A program made the translations under genes and the position numbers. From assembly GCF_003946325.1 (NCBI RefSeq), contig NZ_RHNT01000006.1, forward strand, positions 1-64,000: DNA of 64,000 bases, in the 5' to 3' direction. The notes under the pieces are model-generated. The model had not been told where the DNA came from and searched no databases. It saw only the letters and a program-made list of their open reading frames with translations. The stretch comes from Companilactobacillus furfuricola (GTDB lineage: Bacteria; Bacillota; Bacilli; Lactobacillales; Lactobacillaceae). How positions within the stretch are numbered: the first letter of the stretch is position 1; each line of letters starts with the position of its first letter. Shown here one piece after another: positions 16,853 through 27,683 of this stretch.

Positions 16853-18458
16853 TCGGATCCTCCAAGTTGATAGTATCGTTCAGTTCTTTAGCTTCGCCAA
16901 AATAGTGTGAACGATATGAGCTACCTACAGCCCAGTAATAAACAAATACTGAAACGACGAGAATGATGACAAAATCAAGTGGATACTTGATCAGCCCTAA
17001 GCCGCCAAAGTCTGTTCCACCGATCCAAGAAATCAGTGACAAAAATACTAATTGGAAAATCATCCACAAACTAGACTTGAACTTTTGTTTCATATTGTGG
17101 AATCCTTGACGACCATCGAAAACTATATAAACTGGCAAGCCAATAATAACAATAGCAATAACTTCGATAGTTGTTGGAAACATTGTCCAATAAATAGCCA
17201 GACTAGCTAGCGCAAATGCTGCTGGAGCAAAGAACTTCATCCCCTTGATCTTAGTTGGACGTTTAAAATCAGGAGCTAATTTCCGCAAGCTTCCAGCAAC
17301 TACTGGACCAGTCAACAGCGAAATCAGCATCGTTGCTGAGACTACTCGTGAAAGAATGGTCCAATTTTTGAATAGTAAGATCATGATAAAGCTAACGCCA
17401 AAATTGACTAATAAAGCCACCCGTGGCGAATTGTATTTATTGTCCATTTTTGCCAAGAATTTAGGCATGTGTTGATTCTTTGGCATCGAAGCCAACGACT
17501 TACTTGCTGAGGCTGAAAAGGCCATACCACTACCGAATGGCGAAATAAAGGCCGTGAAATAGATCAAAGTGGAGAGCCAATAAATATTCAATAAAATAGC
17601 TAAGTCAGAAAACGGAGAATTGAAGTTTAGTGAACTCCAGCCTTTAGATACGATGGAACTAGGCAATGATCCAATAAAGACGATTTGCAAACAAATGTAG
17701 ATCAAGGCACTGACAATTAGCGAAATAACAATACCGCGACGGATATTGACTGATGGCTTTTTAATGTCGTTACCTAAATTAATAACCGTTTGGAAGGCAA
17801 CGTAGGAGAAAATAACCCCAGCACTACTAATAGCCAAGAAGATCGATGATGATCCGTTCGGCATAAATGTTGAAAAATTCGAACCTAAATTGCCGAAATC
17901 GAAATGTGCAGATATCAAAGCAATCATAGTAATAATAGGAACAAAAATCTTAAAAAGTGAAATTGCATTATTGAACTTGGCCATTAAGGCAACTGACCAA
18001 TAATTAATAATCGTAAATAACGCCAACATAATAGTTGCCGCGAATATCCCCCAAGCTGACAACTGATCACCGTTCATCAATACTTTGGTCCACTTAACCC
18101 ATTCCCAGGGCCAAGAACTCATATATTGAACTGAAGCAACGGACTCAATTGGCAAGATAGCCAATAAAGCTAACCAGTTGGCCCAGGAAGAAACATGTCC
18201 TAATAGTGAACCGTGAGTATACATTGCAAAGCGACTCATGGCACCATCTTCGGGGAACATCGTCCCGATCTCAACGTAGACTGTAGCGATAATGAATACT
18301 AATAACGCTCCAATGATCCACGCTAAAATGGCAGCTGGTCCAGCCACACGCGCAGCTTGACTCGAGCCAAACATCCAACCTGAACCGATGATAGCGCTCA
18401 GGCCGAACATAACAGTGGAAAATAATCCTAATTTTTTCTTCAAAATAACTTCCTTCAT
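16845..18458 (-). CDS. APC-family amino acid permease
   Basis: A polytopic protein of about 537 residues (12-14 transmembrane segments) of the amino acid-polyamine-cation superfamily. The N-terminus shows GLSAIIGSGWMFGSSQAARVAGPAA, the conserved first helix of these transporters. It resembles aspartate/glutamate permeases of the YveA/YcaM group, but I cannot assign the substrate. The ATG at 18458 has no properly spaced ribosome-binding site, while GGAAG lies 5 nt before TTG 18443, which would give MKKKLGLFS as in relatives; I consider that start likely. A VanZ-family gene overlaps its 3' end. Confidence 0.85.
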   Translation of the reverse strand: MKEVILKKKLGLFSTVMFGLSAIIGSGWMFGSSQAARVAGPAAILAWIIGALLVFIIATVYVEIGTMFPEDGAMSRFAMYTHGSLLGHVSSWANWLALLAILPIESVASVQYMSSWPWEWVKWTKVLMNGDQLSAWGIFAATIMLALFTIINYWSVALMAKFNNAISLFKIFVPIITMIALISAHFDFGNLGSNFSTFMPNGSSSIFLAISSAGVIFSYVAFQTVINLGNDIKKPSVNIRRGIVISLIVSALIYICLQIVFIGSLPSSIVSKGWSSLNFNSPFSDLAILLNIYWLSTLIYFTAFISPFGSGMAFSASASKSLASMPKNQHMPKFLAKMDNKYNSPRVALLVNFGVSFIMILLFKNWTILSRVVSATMLISLLTGPVVAGSLRKLAPDFKRPTKIKGMKFFAPAAFALASLAIYWTMFPTTIEVIAIVIIGLPVYIVFDGRQGFHNMKQKFKSSLWMIFQLVFLSLISWIGGTDFGGLGLIKYPLDFVIILVVSVFVYYWAVGSSYRSHYFGEAKELNDTINLEDPNE

Positions 18459-18865
18459 CCCTAGTGCATAGCAAGCACTATTTTGTAAACACCTTAATTA
18501 TAATAAAATGTGAAAAGAATATCTAATTAACCATTAAAAAAATGCATAAAAAGTGTAATAATCTCCTTCATGAATATCATGACAACGGATACAAATTGTT
18601 AAGCTCATTTTTCACAATCAATCGACTTTAATAGTTAATTTTTCAATTTCCGGGTAAACAATTAACAAAGTAGGTAAAATCCTAACAAATCCAAAAATAA
18701 GAATCAACACCTGATAAACTTAAAATATTCAAAATTTAATTCATAATTGTAACTATGAGGTGCGGGAGAATCGACTTGAGAAGCAAAACAAACAAATTTA
18801 AAATCAGACTGAATTTTTTCATATTTGCAAACGAATTTATTTAACTCTATTGGCAAAATATGCAT
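18459..18865. other. intergenic region upstream of the permease
   Basis: AT-rich stretch with no supported gene. A TATAAT-like element lies near 18498-18505 on the minus strand and a short hairpin AGTGC/GCACT (about 18463-18480) overlaps the permease leader. I see no riboswitch or T-box. Confidence 0.5.
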
Positions 18866-18900
18866 AAAAAATGGTTTCTAGCAGATGCTAGAAACCATTT
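18866..18900 (-). terminator. glmS terminator
   Basis: AAATGGTTTCTAGC and GCTAGAAACCATTT form a 14-bp stem around a 4-nt loop; a T run follows on the minus strand. Confidence 0.88.
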
Positions 18901-18908
18901 AGTAAAAA

Positions 18909-20720
18909 TTATTCAACTGTAACACTCTTAGCTAAGTTACGAGGCTTATCAACATCGTTTCCACGTTCAAGAGCTGCATAGTAAGCAATCAATTGAGCTG
19001 GAACAACACTGACAATAGGTGAAATCTTTTCATCGATTGCTGGCAATACCACTTGGTCACCATCTTCAGCATATTTCTTGCTGGAAATAACTAAGACATG
19101 TCCGCCACGGGCTTCAACTTCCTGAATATTGCCACGTGTATGCGCAGCACCGATACCATCATTGACATAAGCAAATACGGGAACACCGTCTTCGATCAAT
19201 GAAATAGTACCATGTTTCAACTCACCAGCAGCAAATCCTTCTGCATGGATATATGAAATCTCTTTTAGTTTCAATGAAGCTTCTAGTGATAGAGCGTAAT
19301 CAATACCACGACCGATATAGAAAGCATCGCGTTGACCATCAAGATAGTCATGAGCAATTTTCTTGAAACGGTCCTTTTCGTCAACGATCGTTTGGATAGC
19401 ATTGGCAGCCAAAGCTAATTGCTTCTTCAAATCAAATTCCGATGCCAATTTAATACCCTTGTACTCACCAACCGCTTTAGCTAAAACTGATTCCACTGCG
19501 ATTTGAGCTGTATAGGCTTTAGTTGAGGCAACAGCGATCTCTGGTCCAGCTAACAATTTCATTGTATAAGTAGCTTCACGAGAAAGCGTTGAATTTGGAA
19601 CGTTAGTCATCGTCAAACTGTGGTGTCCTAATTCATTTACTTTAACCAGCACTTGTCTACTATCAGCAGTTTCACCACTTTGTGATAAGAAGATGAAGAA
19701 TGGCTTCTTCGATAATTTTGGCATATGGTAGCCAAATTCACTGGCTAATTCAACGTCAACTGGCACATCGCACAAGTCTTCAAAGATGTTCTTGCCGACT
19801 AAACCTGCGTGGTAACTAGTACCGGCTGCAACAATGTAAAGACGGTCCGCTGATGCAACATCTTCAAGCATCTTTTCATCGATATTGATCTTATTACCAT
19901 CAACATAGTGTTGCGAGATTTTTCTCATAACAGCAGGTTGTTCATCGATTTCTTTAAGCATGTAGTGTGAATAAGTACCCTTTGAAATATCTGAAGCATC
20001 CAAATCAACGGTATATGAATCTCTCTTAACTGGTGTACCATCAAGTTTGCTGATCTCAACACTGTTTTTCTTCAAAAGAACGATTTCACCATCATGGATC
20101 TCAACGAATTCATGAGTACTTTCAAGCATAGCCATTGCATCTGAACAAATAACGTTAAAGCCATCGCATAATCCGATCAGCAATGGACTCTTATTCTTAG
20201 CAACAAAGACACAATCTGGTTGTTCTCTGTCGACTAAAGCAAAGGCATATGAACCCTCGATCAATGAAACAGCTTTTCTAAAGGCTTGTTCAGTATCCAT
20301 ATTTTCTTTAACAGCAAAATAATCAACTAGTTGAACTGCTACTTCGGTATCAGTTTGGCTGACAAATTTGAAGTCACTTAAATATTTTGCTTTAAGTTCA
20401 GCGTAATTTGTAATAACGCCATTATGAACTAAGTAGAAACGGTCATCTTGTGAAAAATGTGGATGAGCGTTATCGATCGTAGGTTGACCGTGAGTAGCCC
20501 AACGAGTATGGCCGATCCCGATATCACCTTTAACTTCGGGTCCGACTTTCTTTTCAAGTGAACTGATCTTTCCAACTTCTTTTACAAGGTAGTCTTGACC
20601 TTTTTCATTATTTACATAAATTCCGGCTGAATCATAGCCACGATATTCTAATTTTTCTAATCCATTTAATAAAATTTCAGTTGCATTTTCGTTTCCTACA
20701 ACTCCAACAATTCCGCACAT
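18909..20720 (-). CDS. glmS: glutamine-fructose-6-phosphate aminotransferase
   Basis: The 603-residue enzyme makes glucosamine 6-phosphate from fructose 6-phosphate and glutamine, the committed step to UDP-GlcNAc and peptidoglycan. The glutaminase domain begins MCGIVGVVG with the catalytic Cys2, followed by GIGHTRWATHG; two SIS sugar-isomerase domains follow (GTSYHAG, SQSGETADS, AVASTKAYT) and the C-terminus ends NLAKSVTVE as in all GlmS. AGGAGA lies just before the ATG. The leader holds repeats of the nagB operator core rather than a glmS ribozyme, suggesting repressor control. glmM lies next upstream, separated by a terminator. Confidence 0.97.
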   Translation of the reverse strand: MCGIVGVVGNENATEILLNGLEKLEYRGYDSAGIYVNNEKGQDYLVKEVGKISSLEKKVGPEVKGDIGIGHTRWATHGQPTIDNAHPHFSQDDRFYLVHNGVITNYAELKAKYLSDFKFVSQTDTEVAVQLVDYFAVKENMDTEQAFRKAVSLIEGSYAFALVDREQPDCVFVAKNKSPLLIGLCDGFNVICSDAMAMLESTHEFVEIHDGEIVLLKKNSVEISKLDGTPVKRDSYTVDLDASDISKGTYSHYMLKEIDEQPAVMRKISQHYVDGNKINIDEKMLEDVASADRLYIVAAGTSYHAGLVGKNIFEDLCDVPVDVELASEFGYHMPKLSKKPFFIFLSQSGETADSRQVLVKVNELGHHSLTMTNVPNSTLSREATYTMKLLAGPEIAVASTKAYTAQIAVESVLAKAVGEYKGIKLASEFDLKKQLALAANAIQTIVDEKDRFKKIAHDYLDGQRDAFYIGRGIDYALSLEASLKLKEISYIHAEGFAAGELKHGTISLIEDGVPVFAYVNDGIGAAHTRGNIQEVEARGGHVLVISSKKYAEDGDQVVLPAIDEKISPIVSVVPAQLIAYYAALERGNDVDKPRNLAKSVTVE

Positions 20721-20737
20721 AGTATGGTTCTCCTAAA

Positions 20738-20914
20738 CTGGTATAGTCTATTCATAAATATTGGTATAGTTGATTGGTAGCCCCAACGTTTATTTTGAAC
20801 AACTACCACTCTACTAATCTAGCGGGGTTATGTCAATAATTTTTAATTTTTTGTTAAAAAATCGTTTGAAATGGTACAGATGGTATGGACCGGTATATCA
20901 ATTGGACTAGTTCA
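20738..20914 (-). promoter_or_regulatory. glmS promoter and repeated nagB-like operators
   Basis: On the minus strand, TTGACA (20831-20836) and TAGAGT (20808-20813) are spaced by 17 bp, giving a leader of about 80 nt. In that leader, AACTATACCAATA (20760-20772) and AGACTATACCAGT (20737-20749) repeat the core ACTATACCA of the nagB operator; the second lies against the ribosome-binding site. Upstream of the -35, ATTGGACTA (about 20900-20908) repeats the left half of the nagB site, and GGTAY repeats lie at 20873-20895. Likely a shared amino-sugar-responsive repressor. Confidence 0.65.
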
Positions 20915-21039
20915 TATAAAAAAAATCGTTTTATTTTATAACTAACTCTCTCTATAGCATGGTTATATTTCCAATCTTTTTACACTTAATTTTCAATCCC
21001 ATTTGGAAAAAATATTAAAAAATACTTTCTGAGATTGCA

Positions 21040-21075
21040 AAAAGAGCTGATATCCTGTTGAGATATCAGCTCTTG
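21040..21075 (-). terminator. glmM terminator
   Basis: AAGAGCTGATATC and GATATCAGCTCTT form a long stem around a short loop, followed on the minus strand by TTTTTGC. It ends the cdaA-cdaR-glmM transcript. Confidence 0.88.
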
Positions 21076-21085
21076 TATAAGTAGT

Positions 21086-22441
21086 CTATGCACCCATGTC
21101 TTTTTTTACTACATCGGCAATTCTTTCAGTATATTCATTAACCTTTTCTTCAGTGGCAGCTTCACACATCACACGGAGCAATGACTCTGTTCCACTAGGA
21201 CGTACCAATACTCGTCCATCGCCGTCCATTTCGGCTTCAACGACCTTGATAGCATCCAAAATGTCTGTGTGTTCTTTCCAATTATTCTTATCTGTTACTG
21301 GGACATTGATCAAACGTTGTGGGTAAATTTTCACTGGTTCAGCTAATTCTTTCAAACTCTTACCAGTTTCCTTCATAACATGCAACAAATGAATACCAGT
21401 TAGCATGCCGTCTCCAGTGTTCATATATTCAAATAAGACAACGTGACCAGATTGTTCGCCACCGATGTTGTAGTTATTCTCACGGATCTGTTCGACCACG
21501 TGACGATCACCTACAGCAGTTTGAACGTATTTCATATCATTGGCTTCAATAGCTTTGTACAAGCCCATATTCGACATGACAGTAGTTACGATCGTATCTT
21601 TTTTCAATCTGCCACCGTCGTGCATGTATTTTCCAAGGATGAACATGATTTTATCGCCATCAACGATATTACCATCTTCATCAACTGCGATACAACGATC
21701 TCCGTCACCATCAAAGGCCAAGCCAGCAATAGCATCTGAATCTTTGACTTTTTGAGCAAGTTGTTCAGGATGAGTTGATCCAACATGGTCGTTAATATTG
21801 ATCCCATCAGGATGTGAGGCCATGATATCAAAATCAGCGTTCAAGTCTGCGAACAAGGTACTTGCCAAACGACTAGTTGAACCATTAGCAGTATCTAAAA
21901 CGATATTCATGCCGCTCAAATCATCAGAAACAGTTTGTTTCAAGAATTGTAAATACTTTTGCGCACCTTCTGGATAATCCGAAACTGAGCCTAACCCTTC
22001 AGCTGATGGCCTTGGTAATGTGTCTTCTTTAGCATCTAGAAGTTCTTCAATTTCATCTTCAACGTCATCGGGTAATTTGTAACCGTCTGATCCAAAGAAC
22101 TTGATACCGTTATCTGATGCAGGATTGTGTGATGCTGAGATCATAATACCAGCATCAGCTGAGACTGCTCTAACTAGGTAGGCAACAGCTGGCGTTGTCA
22201 CTACATTTAAGTTCAAGACTTCGATCCCAACTGATAACAATCCTGAGATCAAGCTGTCTAATAACATTTGACCTGAAATTCTCGTGTCACGAGCAACTAA
22301 TACTCGTGGGCGACTATTTTCATTTTGTGAGTGTTGCGTCAAAACATATCCACCCGCACGACCTAATTTAAATGCAAGTTCGGGTTTGAGCTCTTTATTA
22401 GCTATTCCTCGAACACCGTCTGTTCCAAAATACTTTGTCAT
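21086..22441 (-). CDS. glmM: phosphoglucosamine mutase
   Basis: The 451-residue enzyme converts glucosamine 6-phosphate to glucosamine 1-phosphate for UDP-GlcNAc synthesis. Motifs: [13 protein letters not shown] at the N-terminus, the phosphoserine loop [14 protein letters not shown] near residue 101, the metal-binding DGDGDRC and the sugar-phosphate loop RPSGTES near the C-terminus. It is the last gene of the cdaA-cdaR-glmM operon, an arrangement conserved in Firmicutes where GlmM binds and restrains the CdaA cyclase. Start is preceded by GGGGG 10 nt upstream. Intact. Confidence 0.97.
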   Translation of the reverse strand: MTKYFGTDGVRGIANKELKPELAFKLGRAGGYVLTQHSQNENSRPRVLVARDTRISGQMLLDSLISGLLSVGIEVLNLNVVTTPAVAYLVRAVSADAGIMISASHNPASDNGIKFFGSDGYKLPDDVEDEIEELLDAKEDTLPRPSAEGLGSVSDYPEGAQKYLQFLKQTVSDDLSGMNIVLDTANGSTSRLASTLFADLNADFDIMASHPDGININDHVGSTHPEQLAQKVKDSDAIAGLAFDGDGDRCIAVDEDGNIVDGDKIMFILGKYMHDGGRLKKDTIVTTVMSNMGLYKAIEANDMKYVQTAVGDRHVVEQIRENNYNIGGEQSGHVVLFEYMNTGDGMLTGIHLLHVMKETGKSLKELAEPVKIYPQRLINVPVTDKNNWKEHTDILDAIKVVEAEMDGDGRVLVRPSGTESLLRVMCEAATEEKVNEYTERIADVVKKDMGA

Positions 22442-22461
22442 AAAATCCTTACCCCCAACGT

Positions 22462-23598
22462 TTAATCTGTTGCGTTGTTTTCATTATCTTCATCATTGTT
22501 ACTTGAAGTATTTCCGTTTGAATTAGTATTGTTGTTGCCACTGTTACCGTTGTTACTATTATTAGTTCCTTGATTATTTGAATTAGTACCATTATTCGTA
22601 TTTGTCGAATTGCTATAACCGCCACCTGAACTACCATTTGCATGGACAGTGATCGTTACCATCAAGGAGTCAGGGTCAGATGAAGTGATCTTTCCTTTTA
22701 AGGCATTGGCAATATCAACACTCTTCTTAGTAGTAGATGTAATATCGGAAATATCGACTGGAATGTTGATCGAATCATCTATATCATCCAGTTGTTTCTC
22801 ACTGCCGTAAACAGTTATTGATTTGACATCAGAATCAAGAGAGAAACTCATTCCGTTGGATGAACTTCCCTGTTGGGTAAAATTTATAGAGACCTTCTTG
22901 CTTGGCAAGTTGATCGGGATCTTTACATGGACCGTTTGTGGTTCCATTGTGACATTTAAAGTCTTCCCTTTCTTATCCAATGCCTGCACGAGGACTTCTT
23001 GATCAAAGGTCGTCTTAATACCCTTAGGCAAAATTGGTTTAACTACTAATTTATCGATCTTCTTAACATCAGCAGCGGCTCCGGTGACTCTGACCGTGCT
23101 AGGTGAAACTTGTGGTTTACTTGCTGAATATCCAGATGCCAACGAATTCTTATTATATTGTACATTTATTGGCAATGATTTAGACATTCGTTTTTGAATA
23201 TTAACTGTTACATATTTTGGCTTGATAGTGTACGTTAATTCCGAATTCAAGCCTGTTTGTTGGATCCTGACCTTGTGCTTGCCTGGCAAATACTTTCTTA
23301 AATTTAAATAAGCTGAAAAGTTCTGTGTATTCTTAGTAGCCGTAACCAAAGCCGATGGACCCTCGATAGTAACTTTGACCGATTGTGGATAACCAGTAAT
23401 GTAATAATCATCAGTGTTAGCTTGGATCTGTAACGGTACGGTCATTGTAGCTTTAGTATTAACTGTGGTTGAAGTAGATTGGTTAGAATCTCGCGTTGAA
23501 CCAACACCGGGTGTACTAACTGAGAAAAATAACCAGAGTGCTCCACAGAGGGAAACAAATGCATAAAAATAATTACTATTAACTATTTTCTTCATCAT
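22462..23598 (-). CDS. cdaR: CdaR, YbbR-domain regulator of the diadenylate cyclase
   Basis: The 378-residue protein has one N-terminal membrane anchor ([18 protein letters not shown]) and then about three extracellular YbbR repeats, with [20 protein letters not shown] and [10 protein letters not shown] at equivalent positions. CdaR modulates CdaA from outside the membrane. The last 55 or so residues are an Asn/Ser/Gly-rich low-complexity tail ending in acidic residues, beyond the final YbbR unit. It overlaps the cdaA stop by 20 bp and lies 20 bp before glmM, so the three are translated from one message. Confidence 0.92.
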   Translation of the reverse strand: MMKKIVNSNYFYAFVSLCGALWLFFSVSTPGVGSTRDSNQSTSTTVNTKATMTVPLQIQANTDDYYITGYPQSVKVTIEGPSALVTATKNTQNFSAYLNLRKYLPGKHKVRIQQTGLNSELTYTIKPKYVTVNIQKRMSKSLPINVQYNKNSLASGYSASKPQVSPSTVRVTGAAADVKKIDKLVVKPILPKGIKTTFDQEVLVQALDKKGKTLNVTMEPQTVHVKIPINLPSKKVSINFTQQGSSSNGMSFSLDSDVKSITVYGSEKQLDDIDDSINIPVDISDITSTTKKSVDIANALKGKITSSDPDSLMVTITVHANGSSGGGYSNSTNTNNGTNSNNQGTNNSNNGNSGNNNTNSNGNTSSNNDEDNENNATD

Positions 23599-24442
23599 TA
23601 TTGTTTCCTCCCTTCTTACGACGACTTATTCTGAAAATATCAGTGATGGAACGATTTTGATCATTTCCATCTTCAGATAATTGTGCGTGAAGATATTTCA
23701 AGTAATCTTCACGAGAAAGGTCGAGCATCATGTGCCCATTACGAGTGATCATGACACCACCCGTTTCTTCAGAAACGACGATAGTGATCGAGTCTGTCAC
23801 TTCACTAATACCGACAGCAGCTCTGTGTCTAGTTCCTAATTCCTTCGGGATCGTATTGCTCTCTGATAGCGGTAAGTAGGCTGCCGCTACGGAGATCCGG
23901 TTCTTACGAATGATCACCGCACCATCGTGGAGCGGTGTATTCGGAATGAAAATGTTGATCAGTAAAGCTCCTGTCACTTCAGCATCCAGATCAATACCAG
24001 TTTCGACATACTCTTCCAAACCAGTATTCATCTCTAAAGTTATCAAAGCCCCGATCCGGCGCTTACTCATATATTGAATGGCCTGGTCTAAACTCTCGAT
24101 CAAATGATTCTTAGTCTTACCTTCTTCATTGCTCCGAGAGCTGAAAAAAGGCAATCTTCCCAGATGTTCTAGACCACGTCTGATCTCGGGTTGGAAAATA
24201 ACCACGATAATGATCACTCCCCAATTGATCAATTGGTCCATTAAGAACGAAACTGTGTGGAGATTAAGTGCCCAACTAATGATCTTGATCAAAAATATGA
24301 CAACGATACCTTTTAATAATTGAACCGCCTTCGTACCACGGATCATCGAAAGTACCTTGTACAAAACATACCATACAACAATGATATCGGCTAAATTAGC
24401 AAGGTTTTGCAATGTAAAAATATTGCTAAGTGTTAAATTCAT
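23579..24442 (-). CDS. cdaA: diadenylate cyclase CdaA
   Basis: The 287-residue membrane protein makes cyclic di-AMP from two ATP, the essential second messenger for potassium and osmotic balance in Firmicutes. Three transmembrane helices occupy the first 80 residues, then a DAC (DisA_N) domain with the catalytic DGA in TPLHDGAVIIRK and the RHR in LGTRHRAAVG. A good GAGGGG ribosome-binding site precedes the ATG. It heads the cdaA-cdaR-glmM operon. The upstream neighbour is a CPA1-type cation antiporter; potassium and sodium transporters are typical c-di-AMP targets, but direct control here is inference. Confidence 0.96.
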   Translation of the reverse strand: MNLTLSNIFTLQNLANLADIIVVWYVLYKVLSMIRGTKAVQLLKGIVVIFLIKIISWALNLHTVSFLMDQLINWGVIIIVVIFQPEIRRGLEHLGRLPFFSSRSNEEGKTKNHLIESLDQAIQYMSKRRIGALITLEMNTGLEEYVETGIDLDAEVTGALLINIFIPNTPLHDGAVIIRKNRISVAAAYLPLSESNTIPKELGTRHRAAVGISEVTDSITIVVSEETGGVMITRNGHMMLDLSREDYLKYLHAQLSEDGNDQNRSITDIFRISRRKKGGNNNDEENS

Positions 24443-24524
24443 ATTTTTTACCCCTCTTAGCTCGAAATCAATTATAGCAAATAATTAATATTATAAAAGC
24501 CCATTTATAGGCATTAATTGATTA

Positions 24525-26678
24525 CTAGATATCGTAATTAATAACTTCTTCACTGTAATTGATATTTTTTCTGAGTGTATTTGCTGTAGCACGACTGATC
24601 CGTCCTTGCTCCAATAGATCAAGAACAAACGCTCTCTGAAAACTCAAGGCGTTAACTTCGAGATTGACTTTATCAATATTGAATTGTTCTGAGTGATTCC
24701 TTCGTCTGCCTTGTAAAAGTTCTAGGCGTTCTTCGTAATGGCGTTGAAATAAATAGAGCAAGTTGTCATAGGCAATCTCACTGTCAGTTTCTTCAAGCTC
24801 ACGGAGTTTCTCCAATGCGCGCCGCGATCCAGCTATCGAGATCTTGATAGCTTCACGGTTGTATTGGACTACTTCCTCACGCTTTGTGAATGGGATATGA
24901 ATTACCTTGCTGATCTCTTTAACTGTTCTCTTGAAATAAGCAACGAAAAATTCAACTGTTTGATTGTAATGGTGTTTTACTAGATCTCGCTTGTATTTTT
25001 CGATCCGCTTAACAGCGGTTTGATAGGCATCATCTGAAATTTCATTAGCAGCATACAGCTCTTCGATCGCCTCCAATTCACAATTGAAACAAATATCCCA
25101 CAACTCAGCATCTTTCTTACCTTTGATGCGCTTTTTACTGATAGGATTAGGTCCATCAGATTGTAACTGAATGTTGTGCAAATTAAAGACATATTCGGCG
25201 ATAACTGTCGTATACACGGGATCACGCCCGTTTTTATTTTCTTCACGTAATTTATTGATTGTTTTCTCGATTACGATACGGTTAGCTTTTTCAACAGATA
25301 AAGTATTCGGATTAGTTGAAACCACTTCGGTGTCATCGGCACTATTGTCGACATCAACATCCTCGTCATCATCATCGTCAGTATTGATCGCGTTACCACG
25401 ATAAGTAATTGGCGCGCTGTTCTTGGTGATCAATGGGATCAAAATAGTAGCTCCGATCAAACTGTAAATGATCACAGCACTAGCGATAAATAGCAACAAC
25501 GTTCTAGCTGGAAAAGCTGCTCCACTGTCAGTAACGAATGGCAGAGATAAAATAGCAACCATCGTAACCGCCCCTCTAACTCCAGAAATACCTGACATCA
25601 AGCAGTAATAAAATCTGGCTTTTGAGAAGAAATTGAAGTCAGTTCGATCTGACCGTTCGAAAAATGTTGAATAAAAATAACTCCAAAGAAATCTGATCAC
25701 TGTCAGCATGACCCAGATCACAAAAGCAAAACCTAAAGCTTTAATAGTATTCATACTTTGGTTATGGATCAATTCTTCCATAGCAAACGGGATCTCGATA
25801 CCTAGCAAAACAAAGACGAATCCGTTGAGTAAGTATACGAGCATGTCCCAAGTTCTGGAAGTGACCAAACGGATCTCGGGACTGAATGCTCCGGTCGTCC
25901 GACTTGAGGAAATGTTTAAGATACCTGCAATAACGACCGCGACAACACCAGACACATGGAACACGTCTTCAGCTACATAGTAAATAATAAATGGGATCAA
26001 TATTTGAATAATAGCATGTAAAATCGAATCATCGATACCTTGATTAATCAAATACAGCCGGACACCGTTGAAGATCCAGATCATCACGGCACCAACTAAA
26101 GCACCAATAATAGCAATATAGAAAAAGTCGATCGTCGCATTGGCTAATGAAAAAGCTCCTGTCACTGTGGCAGCGACAGCATATTTGAAACAGATCAAAC
26201 CAGATGCATCGTTGATCAAACTTTCACCACTGATCAAATGCATCAATTTATCAGGAAGTTTGGCTTTTTTGGCGATCGATTGTACGGCAATGGGGTCGGT
26301 TGGCGACAAAACAGCGACCAAAGTGAAGGCCGTTGCCCAAGGTAAACTTGGCATCAGAAATTTGACTAAGGCACCACCAACAACCGTGGAAACAATAACT
26401 AAAATGATGGCATTGCCCATGATCGGTCCTTTTAACTTCCAAAGTTCCTTTTTAGGGAAACGATTCCCATCATTAAACAAGATCGGTGCAATGAAGACTA
26501 GTAAGAACCATTCAGTATTGACCGATATTTTAACGTTGATAGTAACGGCAGCGATAACCCCCGCAACGATTTGAATTAAACTGGCGGGAATAGAAACAAA
26601 ATAGTGGCTAATAATATTGGCCACTATTAATAATGAGATGATCAGAATTATTGTTTCAACTATTAGCACTGACTTCAC
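24525..26678 (-). CDS. CPA1-family Na+(K+)/H+ antiporter
   Basis: The 717-residue protein has about 12 transmembrane helices in its first 420 residues, with the family motifs [12 protein letters not shown] and [10 protein letters not shown], where the paired Asp residues bind the cation. A run of acidic residues ([16 protein letters not shown]) links to a cytosolic C-terminal domain of about 270 residues rich in charged helices. It starts at GTG 26678, inside the murB 3' end (23-bp overlap), with GGAG upstream, so it is coupled to murB. A second, divergent member is at 57406-59382. It would support pH and sodium homeostasis. Confidence 0.88.
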   Translation of the reverse strand: MKSVLIVETIILIISLLIVANIISHYFVSIPASLIQIVAGVIAAVTINVKISVNTEWFLLVFIAPILFNDGNRFPKKELWKLKGPIMGNAIILVIVSTVVGGALVKFLMPSLPWATAFTLVAVLSPTDPIAVQSIAKKAKLPDKLMHLISGESLINDASGLICFKYAVAATVTGAFSLANATIDFFYIAIIGALVGAVMIWIFNGVRLYLINQGIDDSILHAIIQILIPFIIYYVAEDVFHVSGVVAVVIAGILNISSSRTTGAFSPEIRLVTSRTWDMLVYLLNGFVFVLLGIEIPFAMEELIHNQSMNTIKALGFAFVIWVMLTVIRFLWSYFYSTFFERSDRTDFNFFSKARFYYCLMSGISGVRGAVTMVAILSLPFVTDSGAAFPARTLLLFIASAVIIYSLIGATILIPLITKNSAPITYRGNAINTDDDDDEDVDVDNSADDTEVVSTNPNTLSVEKANRIVIEKTINKLREENKNGRDPVYTTVIAEYVFNLHNIQLQSDGPNPISKKRIKGKKDAELWDICFNCELEAIEELYAANEISDDAYQTAVKRIEKYKRDLVKHHYNQTVEFFVAYFKRTVKEISKVIHIPFTKREEVVQYNREAIKISIAGSRRALEKLRELEETDSEIAYDNLLYLFQRHYEERLELLQGRRRNHSEQFNIDKVNLEVNALSFQRAFVLDLLEQGRISRATANTLRKNINYSEEVINYDI

Positions 26679-27576
26679 CAGCCTTATCTTCTCCGATGAT
26701 CCGAACTTCTGTCTTCAAGTCGACATCGAATTTTTCTTTAATAGTTCTTTGGATCAAATGGATCAGATTCATGTAATCGGTAGCTGTAGCATGATTAATG
26801 TTAACAATAAAACCGGCATGCTTCATCGATACTTGTGCTCCACCGATGATCTTACCTTGAAGACCTGCTTCAATGATCATAGGACCTGTATAATGCCCCT
26901 TAGGACGTTGGAAGACGCTTCCGCATGAAGGATACTCGAGTGGTTGTTTAGAACGTCTCTGCTCATTTAAATCGTCCATTTTAGCTTGAATAGCTTGTTT
27001 ATCTCCTGGCTTCAGTGCGAAGACAGCACTAATAACGATCCCACCATTCTCTTGGATGACGCTATGGCGATAGTCAAAATCCATTTGTTCATGATCAAAA
27101 TTGACGATTTCACCATTTGGCATCAACACTTCGGTTGATTCAAAGACATCCTTGATCTCGCCACCATATGCCCCTGCATTCATGAAAACAGCTCCACCAA
27201 CACTTCCGGGGATACCAGCTGCAAATTCCAAGCCAGTTAGTCCCGCTTTTTGAGCAGCAATGGTAGTATCAATAATAGTGGCTCCAGCTTCAGCCGTGAC
27301 CTTATTGTCCGAAACTTTGATCTGATTAAAGTTTGGCAAGATGATCACAACGCCTCTGATGCCACCATCCTTGATGATTAGGTTGCTAGCATTTCCAATA
27401 ACGGTTATTTTGACGTCGTTTTCTCTAGCTGTATTAACGATGGCAACTAGTTCCTGACGAGTCTTTGGAAATGCCAATACGTCAGCATTACCGCCTGTTT
27501 TGGTAAATGTATATTTGCTTAATGGTTCATTTGTTTTAAATTCAATATTAGGTAATTTATCAATTGGAAATTTCAA
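26656..27576 (-). CDS. murB: UDP-N-acetylenolpyruvoylglucosamine reductase
   Basis: The 306-residue flavoenzyme reduces UDP-GlcNAc-enolpyruvate to UDP-MurNAc, the second committed step of peptidoglycan precursor synthesis. FAD-binding segments [17 protein letters not shown] and [19 protein letters not shown] are present, the catalytic Ser lies in SCGSVFQRP, and the C-terminal [10 protein letters not shown] is typical of type II MurB. It overlaps the antiporter gene by 23 bp. It diverges from exoA across about 107 bp that must carry both promoters. Confidence 0.96.
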   Translation of the reverse strand: MKFPIDKLPNIEFKTNEPLSKYTFTKTGGNADVLAFPKTRQELVAIVNTARENDVKITVIGNASNLIIKDGGIRGVVIILPNFNQIKVSDNKVTAEAGATIIDTTIAAQKAGLTGLEFAAGIPGSVGGAVFMNAGAYGGEIKDVFESTEVLMPNGEIVNFDHEQMDFDYRHSVIQENGGIVISAVFALKPGDKQAIQAKMDDLNEQRRSKQPLEYPSCGSVFQRPKGHYTGPMIIEAGLQGKIIGGAQVSMKHAGFIVNINHATATDYMNLIHLIQRTIKEKFDVDLKTEVRIIGEDKAGEVSANS

Positions 27577-27683
27577 ATTTTATCATTCCTTAGTGTACAT
27601 AGACTACTTACAATTTTATCATATACTGTAAGACATAACGAATAATCACACATAGGAATCAATTATTCCTGAGGAGGAAACTT

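Noticed and set aside
20721-20836. Possible glmS ribozyme in the glmS leader
   Set aside because: The leader is only about 80 nt and lacks the conserved ribozyme core; nagB-like operator repeats occupy it instead.
25708-26574. Long plus-strand ORFs opposite the CPA1 antiporter
   Set aside because: They mirror the codon pattern of the antiporter gene and show no independent protein features.
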